64,000 nucleotides of DNA from Hexactinellida sp. DTS-2022 (lineage: Eukaryota > Porifera > Hexactinellida): NCBI GenBank assembly GCA_028753945.1, contig JAPNXP010000009.1, forward strand, positions 2,480,001 through 2,544,000. The letters run 5' to 3'. Every line of letters starts with the position of its first letter. Positions within the stretch are counted from its first letter, which is position 1. Positions 42,592 to 51,863 of this stretch are shown in pieces. The position numbers were made by a program, and so were the translations under genes. The notes below the pieces were generated by a model. That model made no database searches. It was not told the origin of the DNA and saw nothing but the letters and a program-made list of their open reading frames with translations.

Positions 42592-44779
42592 TTAGACTGT
42601 GAAGATTTGGAATCTATCCTCTATGACCGCCCGGCAGATTGGACAAGGTTGTCCTAACTCCTAAATTTGTTCACTACAACTAATAGTATGATACAGCATG
42701 CAGCATGCCTACAAGGAATGAAAACCAGGGTTGCCGTGGGAAGGGAATTTTCATTCCCATTCCCATCCCATTCCCACAGGATTTCTGTGGGAATTCCCAT
42801 AGGATTCCCACAGGATTTCCCATAGGATTCCCACAGGATTCCCATAGGATTCCCACAGGATTCCCATAGGATTCCCACATGTGGGAATTCCCATAGGATT
42901 TCCCACATGTGGGAAATCCCATAGCATTTACAATTTTACACAGGATTCCTACGTATGGGAATTCGCCTATATAGTGTTCATGAATCATTATGGTTTGTCT
43001 ACAACCATAATGTATACTATGCTTTATTGGTAATATGATCTATATGAATGTGTGGAAATTCTATTGATAATCCTATGGGAATTCCCATAGGATTCCCACA
43101 GGATTCCCACATGTGGGAATTCCCATAGGATTCCCATAGGTTTCCCACAGGATTCCCACATGTGGGAATTCCCATAGGATTCCCACAGGATTCCCACATG
43201 TGGGAATTCCCATAGGCTAAAAAAAATTCCCATTCCCATCCCATATGGGAATTCTGTGGGAATTCCCACAGGATTCCCATACCCACGGCAACCCTGATGA
43301 AAACGCATGTGGTTGTACGGGCTAATTAGTAGGCAGACAGCGCATTTACTTTCAGTAGTACTATTATTAATCTGATGCTCTTCTTCGGACTGTTCAGAAT
43401 CACTCGAGATTAATTCTTCAGTGGTTTTGAAGTTACCAATAGTATTTTCTATTGCTTTTAGAAACTCCCATGGTGAATACAGTCCATCACTTAATCTTTG
43501 TTTGAAAGGACTTCTATGTTCATCATTTTTTATGTGCTTCTTTTTTCTTGGCCTACTTATTTCTCTTCCTTGTCGTAAACGCCTGATTTCATTATCGGTA
43601 TCCTGTATTATTTCATTTAGCGTTTTCATAAAACTCCATATCCTGGGATGGCCAATCTTTATTATAGACTTGATTTTGGAGTGATAACTCTCTGCTGCAT
43701 TGTTTGTACTTATATTAATGTCAAAAATGGAAAGCTCTTCTGGTGTAATTTGAGTTAACGAACGTTTCTGGAAGTATTTCTTCAGCTTTTCGAGTTTTAT
43801 CATCTCAGGATTTTCAAGTGTAGGCAATTGAAGAAAGCTGTATGTGGGGGGTAATCAATGAAGCTGGCAAAAACGGCATATCTATTAATTGTCTGATAAA
43901 TGTGGCCACTTCGTGAGCATCTCTGAAACTCTGAATGAGCCCAAGTTGGTGTGTTTTCATCCAAATTCGCTGTGTGAAATGAAACCAGCAACCATAAACT
44001 TTCATTTGCGGTCCAAATTGCGGATATACATTGCGAAATGCATTTTGGGGTGCTGATTCCAGTCTGACATTGAGGAGGAAGGCTGAAAAAGAGGAATGTT
44101 GAAACTAATATTTTCCAAAATAGCTTGATAGAGATCTTGACTTTTTGCAGTCATCAAGCAGTGAATCGCTGGCAAGGTGTGTCTTCCCACAGCTACGAAA
44201 ATCTTCCATAACTGGAAGAATTGAACAGGGACAGTGAAAAAAGTTCCATCGAATTGGATATTCGTTACTTCAGTTAAGAAATTGTTCATTTTATCTGAGA
44301 AGAAAACTAAGGTGCAGTTTGATTGCCACATGTCACAGAAAACCTGTAGTTGTCTCCAAAAGCCGTTGTAGGCAACATAGCACATAATTCTGAAGCTGTA
44401 GATGGAATCTTTTGGTGCAACATTCATCGTGATTGATACATGGATGATTCAACTTCTCTGAACGAAACCTCACTTGCAAATCGATCATTCCTTGTCACAT
44501 CATCAAAAATCTGTCGGAGATTTGGTTGTGAATACTTAGCAATCGTTTTACATTTTCTTTTTATCTCATTAGCATTTGACTCAACTCATTTAGACCATGA
44601 TTATGTTGATTCGTAGATATGATCCTATCAATATCGTGCTGCAGTTTACTTGTTGCTTTGCATCTGAACGTCATAAATAAGACGCATCTAAGGTAAGTGA
44701 ATTTCGTTATAATCCAGCAGCTATATAATCCAGTTAAATAAGGATTCAGAAAAGTGACAATAGATAACGGTCGATTCAA
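42592..44779 (-). pseudogene. Decayed FLYWCH-MULE transposase with C-terminal RING finger
   Basis: Reading 44779 downwards: a FLYWCH-like finger (YLRCVLFM, RCKATSKL, QHNHG); after stops, a core piece (44427-44002) with NIQFDGTFFTVPVQFF (first catalytic Asp) and a shifted CWFHFTQRIW (C..H site) in the next; then 43827-43305 with ISTNNAAESYHSKI (catalytic Glu) and a KKKHIK basic run. The frame then reaches CAVCLLISPYNHMRF, is cut by a hAT (42726-43296) and resumes beyond it with IPCRHAACC and, in a shifted frame, GQPCPICRAVIED before TAA at 42592-42594. C..C - C.H..C - C..C is a RING layout. Several frameshifts and the insertion kill it. The 5' part (44779 to 44320) is repeated at 51863-51404 by the 7-kb duplication. 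Confidence 0.75.
42726..43296. mobile_element. hAT MITE within the RING segment, TSD ATGAAAAC
   Basis: Ends CAGGGTTGCCGTGGGAA and TACCCACGGCAACCCTG with identical octamers ATGAAAAC at 42718-42725 and 43297-43304. The interior is a minisatellite of GGAATTCCCATAGGATTCCC units, which gives false ORFs reading NPMGIPTCGNP. Confidence 0.9.
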
Positions 44780-44897
44780 ATTAACCCCAAAACTAACAAT
44801 AGACTTGCAATGGATTCGAAATTGTTAAAATAAACTACAAATCGATTCGAACTTGTTACAATAGATGAAAAAATGATTCGAACTGGTTGCAATAGAC

Positions 44898-45629
44898 CAT
44901 GGCCTACTATATACACGGCTACACATGCTGCCGAATCATAAGAATAAATAAGAGTCCAATTTTGTGATTTTATTCTAAGCTAAACTATGCTTCCTATTGG
45001 CATAATTTGCATTGTATATGGGGTAATCAACCATTGCGAGTCCAATGGAACCACTTTGAGAACAATTTATGCTAAAATGCAAAAAATTTCAAATAACATA
45101 AATTTCATTTTCATCCTACTTTTTAATAATTAAATAACAGGAATACTAAAATAGGGATTTATTTCATACCCCAAAGGCTACTAAATCACAAAATGGTGAC
45201 ATTCTAAAAATTCTAAAAATTTTTAAACCAACCACATGCTAAAATACAAGTAGTAGCCGAGTTACAACTTACTACGTATTTTCGTTTATACAACGTATAT
45301 AATTGCTGGTTTATCTATATTCATTCTCATTATATATTCGAAAAATGTATACAAAGTATATTAGTAAATATTTTCATTTTCTCGTAGTTATTTTGGACTC
45401 GAATTGTATATATAGTATATTTGTGGTGTCATCATTAAATGGCGCCTAAACAGTTATCCAGAAATCTCAGATTCTCAAAAGTGGTTCCATTGGACTCGCA
45501 ATGGTTGATTACCCCATACAAATTATGCCAATAGGAAGCATAGTTTAGCTTAGAATAAAATTACAAAACTGGACTCTTATTTTTTTAATGATTCGGCAGC
45601 ATGTGTAGCCGTATATATAGTAGGTCATG
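44898..45629. mobile_element. Non-autonomous TIR element, TSD AATAGAC
   Basis: CATGGCCTACTATATACACG and (right, reverse complement) CATGACCTACTATATATACG start inverted arms of about 160 bp including GCTACACATGCTGCCGAATC and ATGGGGTAATCAACCATTGC. AATAGAC flanks both sides (44891-44897, 45630-45636). Inserted in the MULE's minisatellite. Duplicate at 51982-52713. Confidence 0.75.
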
Positions 45630-45643
45630 AATAGACTTACAAT

Positions 45644-45722
45644 CAGGGTTGTATCAACTCATTCAACTCATTCAAGAAAATGAGTTGATTCTGCCAACTC
45701 AAATTGAGTTGATACAACCCTG
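45644..45722. mobile_element. 79-bp palindromic MITE with CAGGGTTG ends
   Basis: CAGGGTTGTATCAACTCA is mirrored by TGAGTTGATACAACCCTG; nearly the whole element pairs. hAT-like ends, no visible duplication. Duplicate at 52728-52806. Confidence 0.65.
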
Positions 45723-45732
45723 CAAAAAAAGT

Positions 45733-45975
45733 TACAATGGATTCGAACTTGTTACAATAGACTACAAATCGATTCGAACTTGTTACAATAGATGAAAAAA
45801 TGATTCGAACTTGTTACAATAGATGAAAAAATGATTCGAACTTGTTACAATAGATGAAAAAATGATTCGAACTTGTTACAATAGACTGAAAATCAATTCG
45901 AACTTGTTACAATAGACTACAAATCGATTCGAACTTGTTCCAATAGACTAAAAATCAATTCGAACTTGTGACAAT
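45733..45975. repeat. Right subterminal minisatellite of the MULE
   Basis: About eight units of GATTCGAACTTGTTACAATA followed by GA(T/C)..AAAATC, ~30 bp each. Duplicate at +7084. Confidence 0.75.
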
Positions 45976-45998
45976 TCAGACAATTCTAAGTTGAGTCC

Positions 45999-46388
45999 CA
46001 GGGTTGATAAAAATCATGATTTTTTAAAAAAAATCAAAAAAATTTAATTGTTTTTTTTGCAATCTATATCACACTGGCGTATATTATTTGGCTAATAGAT
46101 TAATTACACTGTTAATGACTCATTATCAATGTAATTTGACTCATTATCAATGTATTTTGACTCATTATCAATGTATTTCTTCTTTTTTTCGCAAAAAAAC
46201 AATAGACATAAAAAATCTGATTTAAATCAAAAAAGTCTGATTTAAATTAAAAAAAAGTCCGACTTTTTTGATTTAAATCAGACATCTTTGATTAAAATCA
46301 GATTTTTTATTTATTAATAAAAATCATTGATTTAAATCATGATTTAAATCAATGATTTAAATCACTTGATTTAAATCAAACAACCCTG
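45999..46388. mobile_element. hAT-like MITE rich in GATTTAAATC palindromes
   Basis: Ends CAGGGTTGATAAAAATC and GATTTAAATCAAACAACCCTG are inverted; the interior repeats TCTGATTTAAATCA. It interrupts the right TIR of the MULE (GACAATTCTAA | CTAATGACAACC). Duplicate at 53083-53472. Confidence 0.7.
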
Positions 46389-46858
46389 ATTCTAACTAAT
46401 GACAACCTCAAAATTCGAACTAAAGCAGCGCCCCCTGCGAGAATATTCTTGCACAATGGATACACTGACATATTTAATTCTAATTATTTCGCTCTGTTTT
46501 TAACTTTTCGAGACGGTTCCAATTAGATTATTGGGGTTATCGAGTGCGCTGAATTCAAATATTATAGTGAAATTCAATTTAGATTAATAATTATTGCAAA
46601 TAATAGAACTTAATTTATTTTGCTTTACATATTAATGGTGTTAAATTTTTAATAAATTATTTAAAAATTTATACTAATTAATTAAATATCATTAATCTTA
46701 GAGATTATAGAAGAGAGAAACAAATTTCAAATTTATCAATTGATCCTTATGCCACATAACACCTCTACAAATGGGTCTTGACACCTTGAGGTGATGATGA
46801 CATAGTCAAAAAAATGTGTTTACTATTTTGTGAATTCTATACTTCGAATGGGTTGGTT

Positions 46859-47071
46859 CAGGCTTTCATCCAGACAAAAATTTCTGTGCGCCTAGATTTA
46901 GTTTTAGCTGGTTCATTTTTCATTTTGTACGCCTAGTTTCACATTTTGTATTAAGTCTATGGGAGCATCTCTCGATATTGTACGCCTAGACACGATTTTT
47001 GTACGCCTAGATTAAAATCCATCCAAATTACGCTCCTTTAGGAGCGCCCAATACGCCTGGATAACACCCTG
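46859..47071. mobile_element. hAT MITE, TSD GGTTGGTT
   Basis: CAGGCTTTCATCCAGAC and CCTGGATAACACCCTG ends; identical octamers GGTTGGTT at 46851-46858 and 47072-47079. Interior repeats TTGTACGCCTAG. Duplicate at 53943-54155. Confidence 0.85.
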
Positions 47072-47284
47072 GGTTGGTTGGTGTTGGGTGATCAACCAAC
47101 ACACATAAAAATTGCTGACTCATCACTTATTATATTCTATTGAAACTTGAATATCTTTTAAATGAAGTGAGCTAAAACGAAACTTCCAACTCACTAAGGG
47201 TCGTTGATTTCCGAAACATCTTTCTGAAATAGTTTAACACCTTCATAGTGAGGATTATATGTCGAAAAAAAAATCCAAAATTGC

Positions 47285-47373
47285 ATCTGTGCAGACAGCA
47301 TTTTCCTTTGGACGCACTATTATTTAACCAACCAATTAAAAATAGTGCCTCCAAAGGAACATGCGTCGGCACA
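47285..47373. repeat. Conserved hairpin (copy)
   Basis: GCAGACAGCATTTTCCTTTG pairs with CAAAGGAACATGCGTCGGC around a loop containing ACCAACCAATTAAAA. Same hairpin at 3876-3962, 36880-36965, 48507-48600 and 49886-49985; duplicate at +7084. Confidence 0.75.
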
Positions 47374-47982
47374 CCTGGAATTTGGGATTTTATTATTATT
47401 TTCCCTCCGCATCCTCTCCACAGATTTTATTAACTAAGAGCCCAAATTTTTAGTATAAGTGTCTGATGGGTTACAGATGTGCACCTGGGTTCACGTTTTT
47501 TTATTACATTTTTTGGTCCCATTTTACACCTGTTTAATGCTACAACAGGATCAATAAATAGTGCGCGAATATTATACTTATATGCATTCGATAGACAATT
47601 AAATTCTACAACTTTTCACAGTGCACGAATTTTCAAATTTGGCCTAGCTTGTGCCACTATTGAGTTGCAAATTCCTTTTGTTTATTAACACTTCAGTTCT
47701 ATTAAAAGTGTTAAATCTAATTCCATTGTTTCAACTTGTAAGAATTATATTGATTCAAATTGTTAAATCTTACACTATTGTTTCAACTTCCGATAATGAT
47801 TATAAATTTAACTTGTGAATTCGAACTGGCTTCTATTCAATCGCAGTAATACTATACAATTGATTGAAGCAAATTAAGTTAATTTAATAAGGAATTTGTT
47901 GAATTTACTCAACTCATCGTGGATAACATAGCTAAAATAATTAACAGTTTATAGATTATATTATCCATACATAATGAATGAA

Positions 47983-48356
47983 CAGTGTTTGCCAGAAAAG
48001 ACCACCCCGGAAAAAACCGATTTTCCACCCCGGAAAGGGTAGTAAATTTGGAAAAAACCACTTATGACCATATATGGCAACACTATAGGCCCATTTATGG
48101 TCAGCTTCTATATGCAAGGACAGATATTTTAAAGAGATTCTACACTTCTAGTGCCAACGATTGTTGAATTTAGGATTTTTGAGAGTGGATCCCTAATGTT
48201 GTACAAAGGTTAGTGGATTAACCACTAAATACACCGAAATATGAATATTAATACGCGTAGGCCAGTCAATAGAAAAAGGCACAAAAGTCGAGAAAAGGGC
48301 GGATTTTTCCACCTGCCCCGGTCTTTTCTAGAAAAGGGCGGTTTTTCCGAACACTG
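47983..48356. mobile_element. hAT-like MITE with CAGTGTTTGCC ends
   Basis: CAGTGTTTGCCAGAAAAGAC and GCGGTTTTTCCGAACACTG are inverted ends, inserted into an AATGAATGAATG run, so the duplication is at least 6 bp but cannot be fixed exactly. The ORF at 47985-48167 lies within it. Duplicate at 55067-55440. Confidence 0.75.
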
Positions 48357-48506
48357 AATGAATGTCATTAAACTCAAGATGTTTTAAGATAGAAACAAGC
48401 TTCCAATTTACCAATTGTTCCTTGTAGCTCGTGACCACTTGACAAATATGTCATAACACCCTAACGTGATGGTGACATGTCGAAAGAAATCCAAAATTGC
48501 AACTGT

Positions 48507-48600
48507 GCCGACAGCATTTTCCTTGAGGCACTATCAATTACCCAACCAGTAGCCACCAAAAGATAGTGCCACAAAAGGGAAATGCGTGGGTTCAGCTGCA
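48507..48600. repeat. Conserved hairpin (copy)
   Basis: CCGACAGCATTTTCCTTGAG...ACAAAAGGGAAATGCGT with TAGTGCC/GGCACTAT inner stem. Duplicate at +7084. Confidence 0.65.
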
Positions 48601-48621
48601 ATTTATTTGTGTCGACTATAC

Positions 48622-48805
48622 CAGGGCTTCATCTAGGCGTCGCGACGCGCCTCCAGGCGCGTAATTTCAATAGGAAACTTTTCTAGGCGCGCGAAAATCG
48701 AGAGATGCTCCCATAGACGTAATACAAATTGAGCATTTTAGGCGCGTGTGAGCGAGCTCAAACTTAATCTAGGCGCGCGGGAAATTTTGTCTGCATTAAA
48801 GCCTG
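48622..48805. mobile_element. hAT MITE, TSD GACTATAC
   Basis: CAGGGCTTCATCTAGGCG and GCATTAAAGCCTG; identical octamers GACTATAC at 48614-48621 and 48806-48813. Interior rich in TAGGCGCGC words. Duplicate at 55706-55889. Confidence 0.85.
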
Positions 48806-49576
48806 GACTATACTATAGTATAGTGGGCCAGTTCTAATCTTACTGCCTTTATTATTATTACAGTGCCGACTATACTATGGTATAGTGGGCCAGTTCTAAT
48901 CTTACTGCCTTTATTATTATTATTAATATTTTGTTTTCTCCGTAGACGGTGTTCTGGCCAGAGCATTATAGTTGATGGGCTGAAACCTGGCATGTAGGTT
49001 CAATGGGACCGTCTAATTTGCCCCTGGGGTTACGATTTTTGATTAACACATTTTGGACACTTCTTTAACACCTTTCAAAGTTTTGCCTGGTCCATAACTC
49101 AAAAAATGTTTTACCATACTCCCAATTTTTATTTCACCATTGCATTCATCATAAGATTCTGCGTCTGATGGTAGAAGAAAATTTTGAATAATGGGTTTAA
49201 TTTCTGCAATAAATGGGGGTTGAAATTGCTTTGTTTACTCACACTACATTAGTACATTTTCAGTAAAACTGTTAAATCTAATTGTATTTTGCTTCAACTT
49301 CTGATAATTATATTGATTTAACTTGTTAAATCTTACTCTATTGTTTCAACTTGCGATAATTAAATTGAATCTACTCGTGAATTCGAACTGCCTTCGCATT
49401 TTAAAAATTTCTCTTCTCCCGTCAGACGCAGAATTTTACGATTAATCCAATGGTGAAATAAAAATTAGGGGTTTAGTAAACACTTTTTGAGTTATGGACC
49501 TGACAAATTTTGAAAGGTGTCAAAATGTGTCCAAAATTTGTTGATAAAAAAGCGTAACCCCTGGTGCAAATTAGAC
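48806..49576. repeat. TATAGTATAG units and inverted AT-rich repeats
   Basis: Two TATAGTATAGTGGGCCAGTT units (48812-48915) are followed by sequence related to 36186-36340. The segment 49430-49560 (TTTGAAAGGTGTCAAAATGT, GCGTAACCCCTGG) is an inverted relative of 49020-49110. No gene. Duplicate at +7084. Confidence 0.55.
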
Positions 49577-49765
49577 CATATGCGTCGGATCCACCCGGCC
49601 ACCCGGCATAGGCCGGGCAGCCCGAAGGGTCTACCCGGCTCTGCCCGGCCCATAGTTGTGTTAGTGATGCCGTGAATGTAGCGGCCCCAGAATCGATTGG
49701 GCCGGCCCCGGAGCCTTCGGGCCGGGCGGCCCGAAGGGCCGGCGGGCCCATTTCCAACGCCTATG
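49577..49765. mobile_element. CATAGGCGTC-family MITE, TSD AATTAGAC
   Basis: CATATGCGTCGG and CCAACGCCTATG ends with identical octamers AATTAGAC at 49569-49576 and 49766-49773. GC-rich interior with GGGCCGGCCC palindromes. The ORF across it is spurious. Duplicate at 56661-56849. Confidence 0.9.
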
Positions 49766-49869
49766 AATTAGACGGTCCATTCGCACCTACATGGCAAGTA
49801 GCAGCTCATCAACTATAAAGCTCTGGCCAGGGCACCGTCTACGGAGAAAGAATTAAAAAAATAAAATAA

Positions 49870-51003
49870 TAAAAATCCAAAATTGTAGCTGTGCCGACGC
49901 ATTTCCCTTTGGAGGCACTATCTTTTGATTGCTACCGGTTGGGTAATTGATAGTGCTCCAAGGAAAATGCTGTCGGCACAGCAGCAATTTTGGATTTTTT
50001 TCGCCATGTCATCTTCACTATGAAGGTGTTAAATTATTTCAGAAAGTTGTTTCAGAAGGCAACGACCTTTAATGAGTTGGAAGTATCGTTTTAGCTCACT
50101 TCATTTCAAAGACATTCAAGTTTCAGTAGAATATAATATGTGATGATGACTCAGCATTTTTTATGTGCATATTTTTGGGTGATCACGCAACACCAACCAA
50201 CCCATTCGAAATATAGAATTCACAAAATTGTAAAAACACTTTTTTGAAGATGTCATCATCACCTTATGGTGTCAAAACCCACTTGTATAGGTGGTACGTG
50301 GCATAGGGACCAATTGATAAATTGAAAGTTTGTTTCTATCTTGTATCATCTCTGAGGTTAATGAAATTTAGCTATTTAGCATGAATATTTACTTAATTTA
50401 TTATTATTCAACACCATTATTATGAACAGAAAAATAAATTAAGTTCAATTATTTGCAAAAATTATTAATCTGATTTGAATTTCACTATCATATTTGAATT
50501 CCACGCACTCGATAACCCCAATAATCTAATTGGAATTTTCTCTATAAGTTAAATACAGAATGAATGAATTATAATTAATTATGTCAGTGTATCCATTGTG
50601 CAAAAATATTCACGCCGAAGTAAATATAATCACATAATTTGTTGTTGTTATAGAATGTAAATCTTAGTTTTCAATTAGAATATAGAAACTTATTCGATTT
50701 CACAAGTGGAATCAATATAATTTTCGCAACTTTAAACAATAGTGTAAGATTTAACAAGTTTAATCAATATAATTATCGCAAGTTGAAACAATGGAATTAT
50801 ATTTTACAGTTTTTCTGAAATTGAAGTGTGAGTAAACAAAGAAATTTCAACCCACATCTATGGCATGAATTAACGGTAAACCCATTATTTAAAAAAAATT
50901 TCCCCATCAAAAGTAGAATTTTATCGAAATAATCAAAAAATTGTGGCTTTAGTATAACATTCTTTGAGTTATGGACCATACAAAAATTGAAGGGTGTCAA
51001 CTA
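49870..51003. repeat. Right arm of the large inverted repeat and continuing old repeat
   Basis: 49870-50620 mirrors 46444-47400 (including hairpin 49886-49985). 50620-50840 is an inverted relative of 41990-42180, which places the MULE (42189-46434) as an insertion that split this older element. Duplicate at +7084. Confidence 0.6.
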
Positions 51004-51285
51004 CAGTCAACTCCCGTTATAACGAAGTGCTCGGGACCTTAGTTTCATTTCGTTATAACCGGAGTTCATTATAAGCAGAACTCGTTATAACCGGAGTAAA
51101 ATCAATAGCTCAGAGGCTACATGGGATTTAAATGACTTCGTTATAAGCGGAATTTCGTTATATCCATTTCGTTCTAACCGAAGTTTTAATAATGTAATAA
51201 GTTGGAAGGTTTTCCGGACCATTGAATGACTTCGTTATAAGCAGGACTTCGTTATATCCTGCTTGGTTATAACGGGAGTTGACTG
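51004..51285. mobile_element. TA-flanked pogo-type MITE
   Basis: CAGTCAACTCCCGTTATAAC and GTTATAACGGGAGTTGACTG with flanking TA. Internal CGTTATAACCGGAGTT repeats. Duplicate at 58088-58369; truncated relative at 19011-19187. Confidence 0.85.
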
Positions 51286-51403
51286 TATATGTCAAAAAAT
51301 TTCTAATCAAAAATCGTAACCCCAGGTACACAACTGTAACCCATGAGTATAGGCGTCGTAAACCACCCGGGCACCCGGACATGTCCGGGCGGCCCAGAGG
51401 AGA

Positions 51404-51863
51404 TGATTGCCACATGTCACAGAAAACCTGTAGTTGTCTCCAAAAGCCGTTGTAGGCAACATAGCACATAATTCTGAAGCTGTAGATGGAATCTTTTGGT
51501 GCAACATTCATCGTGATTGATACATGGATGATTCAACTTCTCTGAACGAAACCTCACTTGCAAATCGATCATTCCTTGTCACATCATCAAAAATCTGTCG
51601 GAGATTTGGTTGTGAATACTTAGCAATCGTTTTACATTTTCTTTTTATCTCATTAGCATTTGACTCAACTCATTTAGACCATGATTATGTTGATTCGTAG
51701 ATATGATCCTATCAATATCGTGCTGCAGTTTACTTGTTGCTTTGCATCTGAACGTCATAAATAAGACGCATCTAAGGTAAGTGAATTTCGTTATAATCCA
51801 GCAGCTATATAATCCAGTTAAATAAGGATTCAGAAAAGTGACAATAGATAACGGTCGATTCAA
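51404..51863 (-). pseudogene. Truncated copy of the FLYWCH-MULE 5' part
   Basis: Duplicate of 44320-44779 with the FLYWCH-like finger (RCKATSKL, QHNHG) and the segment MNVAPKDSIYSFRIM...CDMWQS. It is cut at the junction before the DGTF motif, so it lacks all catalytic residues. The 51158-51511 ORF is a chimera across the junction. Confidence 0.8.

Larger units (their letters stand above)
42189..46434 (-). mobile_element. MULE transposon (RING-bearing), TSD CTGCGAGAA
   Basis: Left end GAGGTGCTGCTTTAGTTCGA and right end (reverse complement) GGGGCGCTGCTTTAGTTCGA form inverted repeats continuing through AGGTTGTCATTAGTTAGAAT. Identical 9-bp target duplications CTGCGAGAA lie at 42180-42188 and 46435-46443; 9 bp is the Mutator hallmark. 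The element encodes, on the minus strand, a decayed FLYWCH-MULE-RING protein. Subterminal minisatellites (GATTCGAACTTGTTACAATA units) lie near both ends. It is invaded by at least four younger elements (42726, 44898, 45644, 45999). Confidence 0.85.
46444..47400. repeat. Left arm of a large inverted repeat (partner about 49870-50620)
   Basis: Blocks such as CGAGTGCG, ATCAATTGATCC..ATGCCAC, TGTGAATTCTATA and CCAACTCACTAAGGGTCG occur in reverse order and orientation at 49870-50620. The arms span an inner spacer of about 2.5 kb. Diverged, so old. A MITE (46859-47071) sits in this arm only. Duplicate at +7084. Confidence 0.65.
44320..51403 (+). repeat. 7,084-bp duplicated unit, copy A
   Basis: Every landmark from 44321 to 51402 recurs 7,084 bp later in the same orientation. 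Copy A begins inside the MULE core and ends inside a CATAGGCGTC element (GCCCAGAGGAG). The only base difference I noticed is A at 51328 against G at 58412. At the junction (51402/51405) GAGGAG runs straight into TGATTGCC with about one base of shared sequence. Confidence 0.9.

Noticed and set aside
43017..43286. ORFs translating as repeats of NPMGIPTCGNP/WESYG
   Set aside because: They read the internal minisatellite of the hAT MITE at 42726-43296.
51158..51511. 117-codon ORF across the duplication junction
   Set aside because: A chimera of the truncated MULE, a CATAGGCGTC MITE and a pogo-type MITE; it exists only because of the 7-kb duplication.
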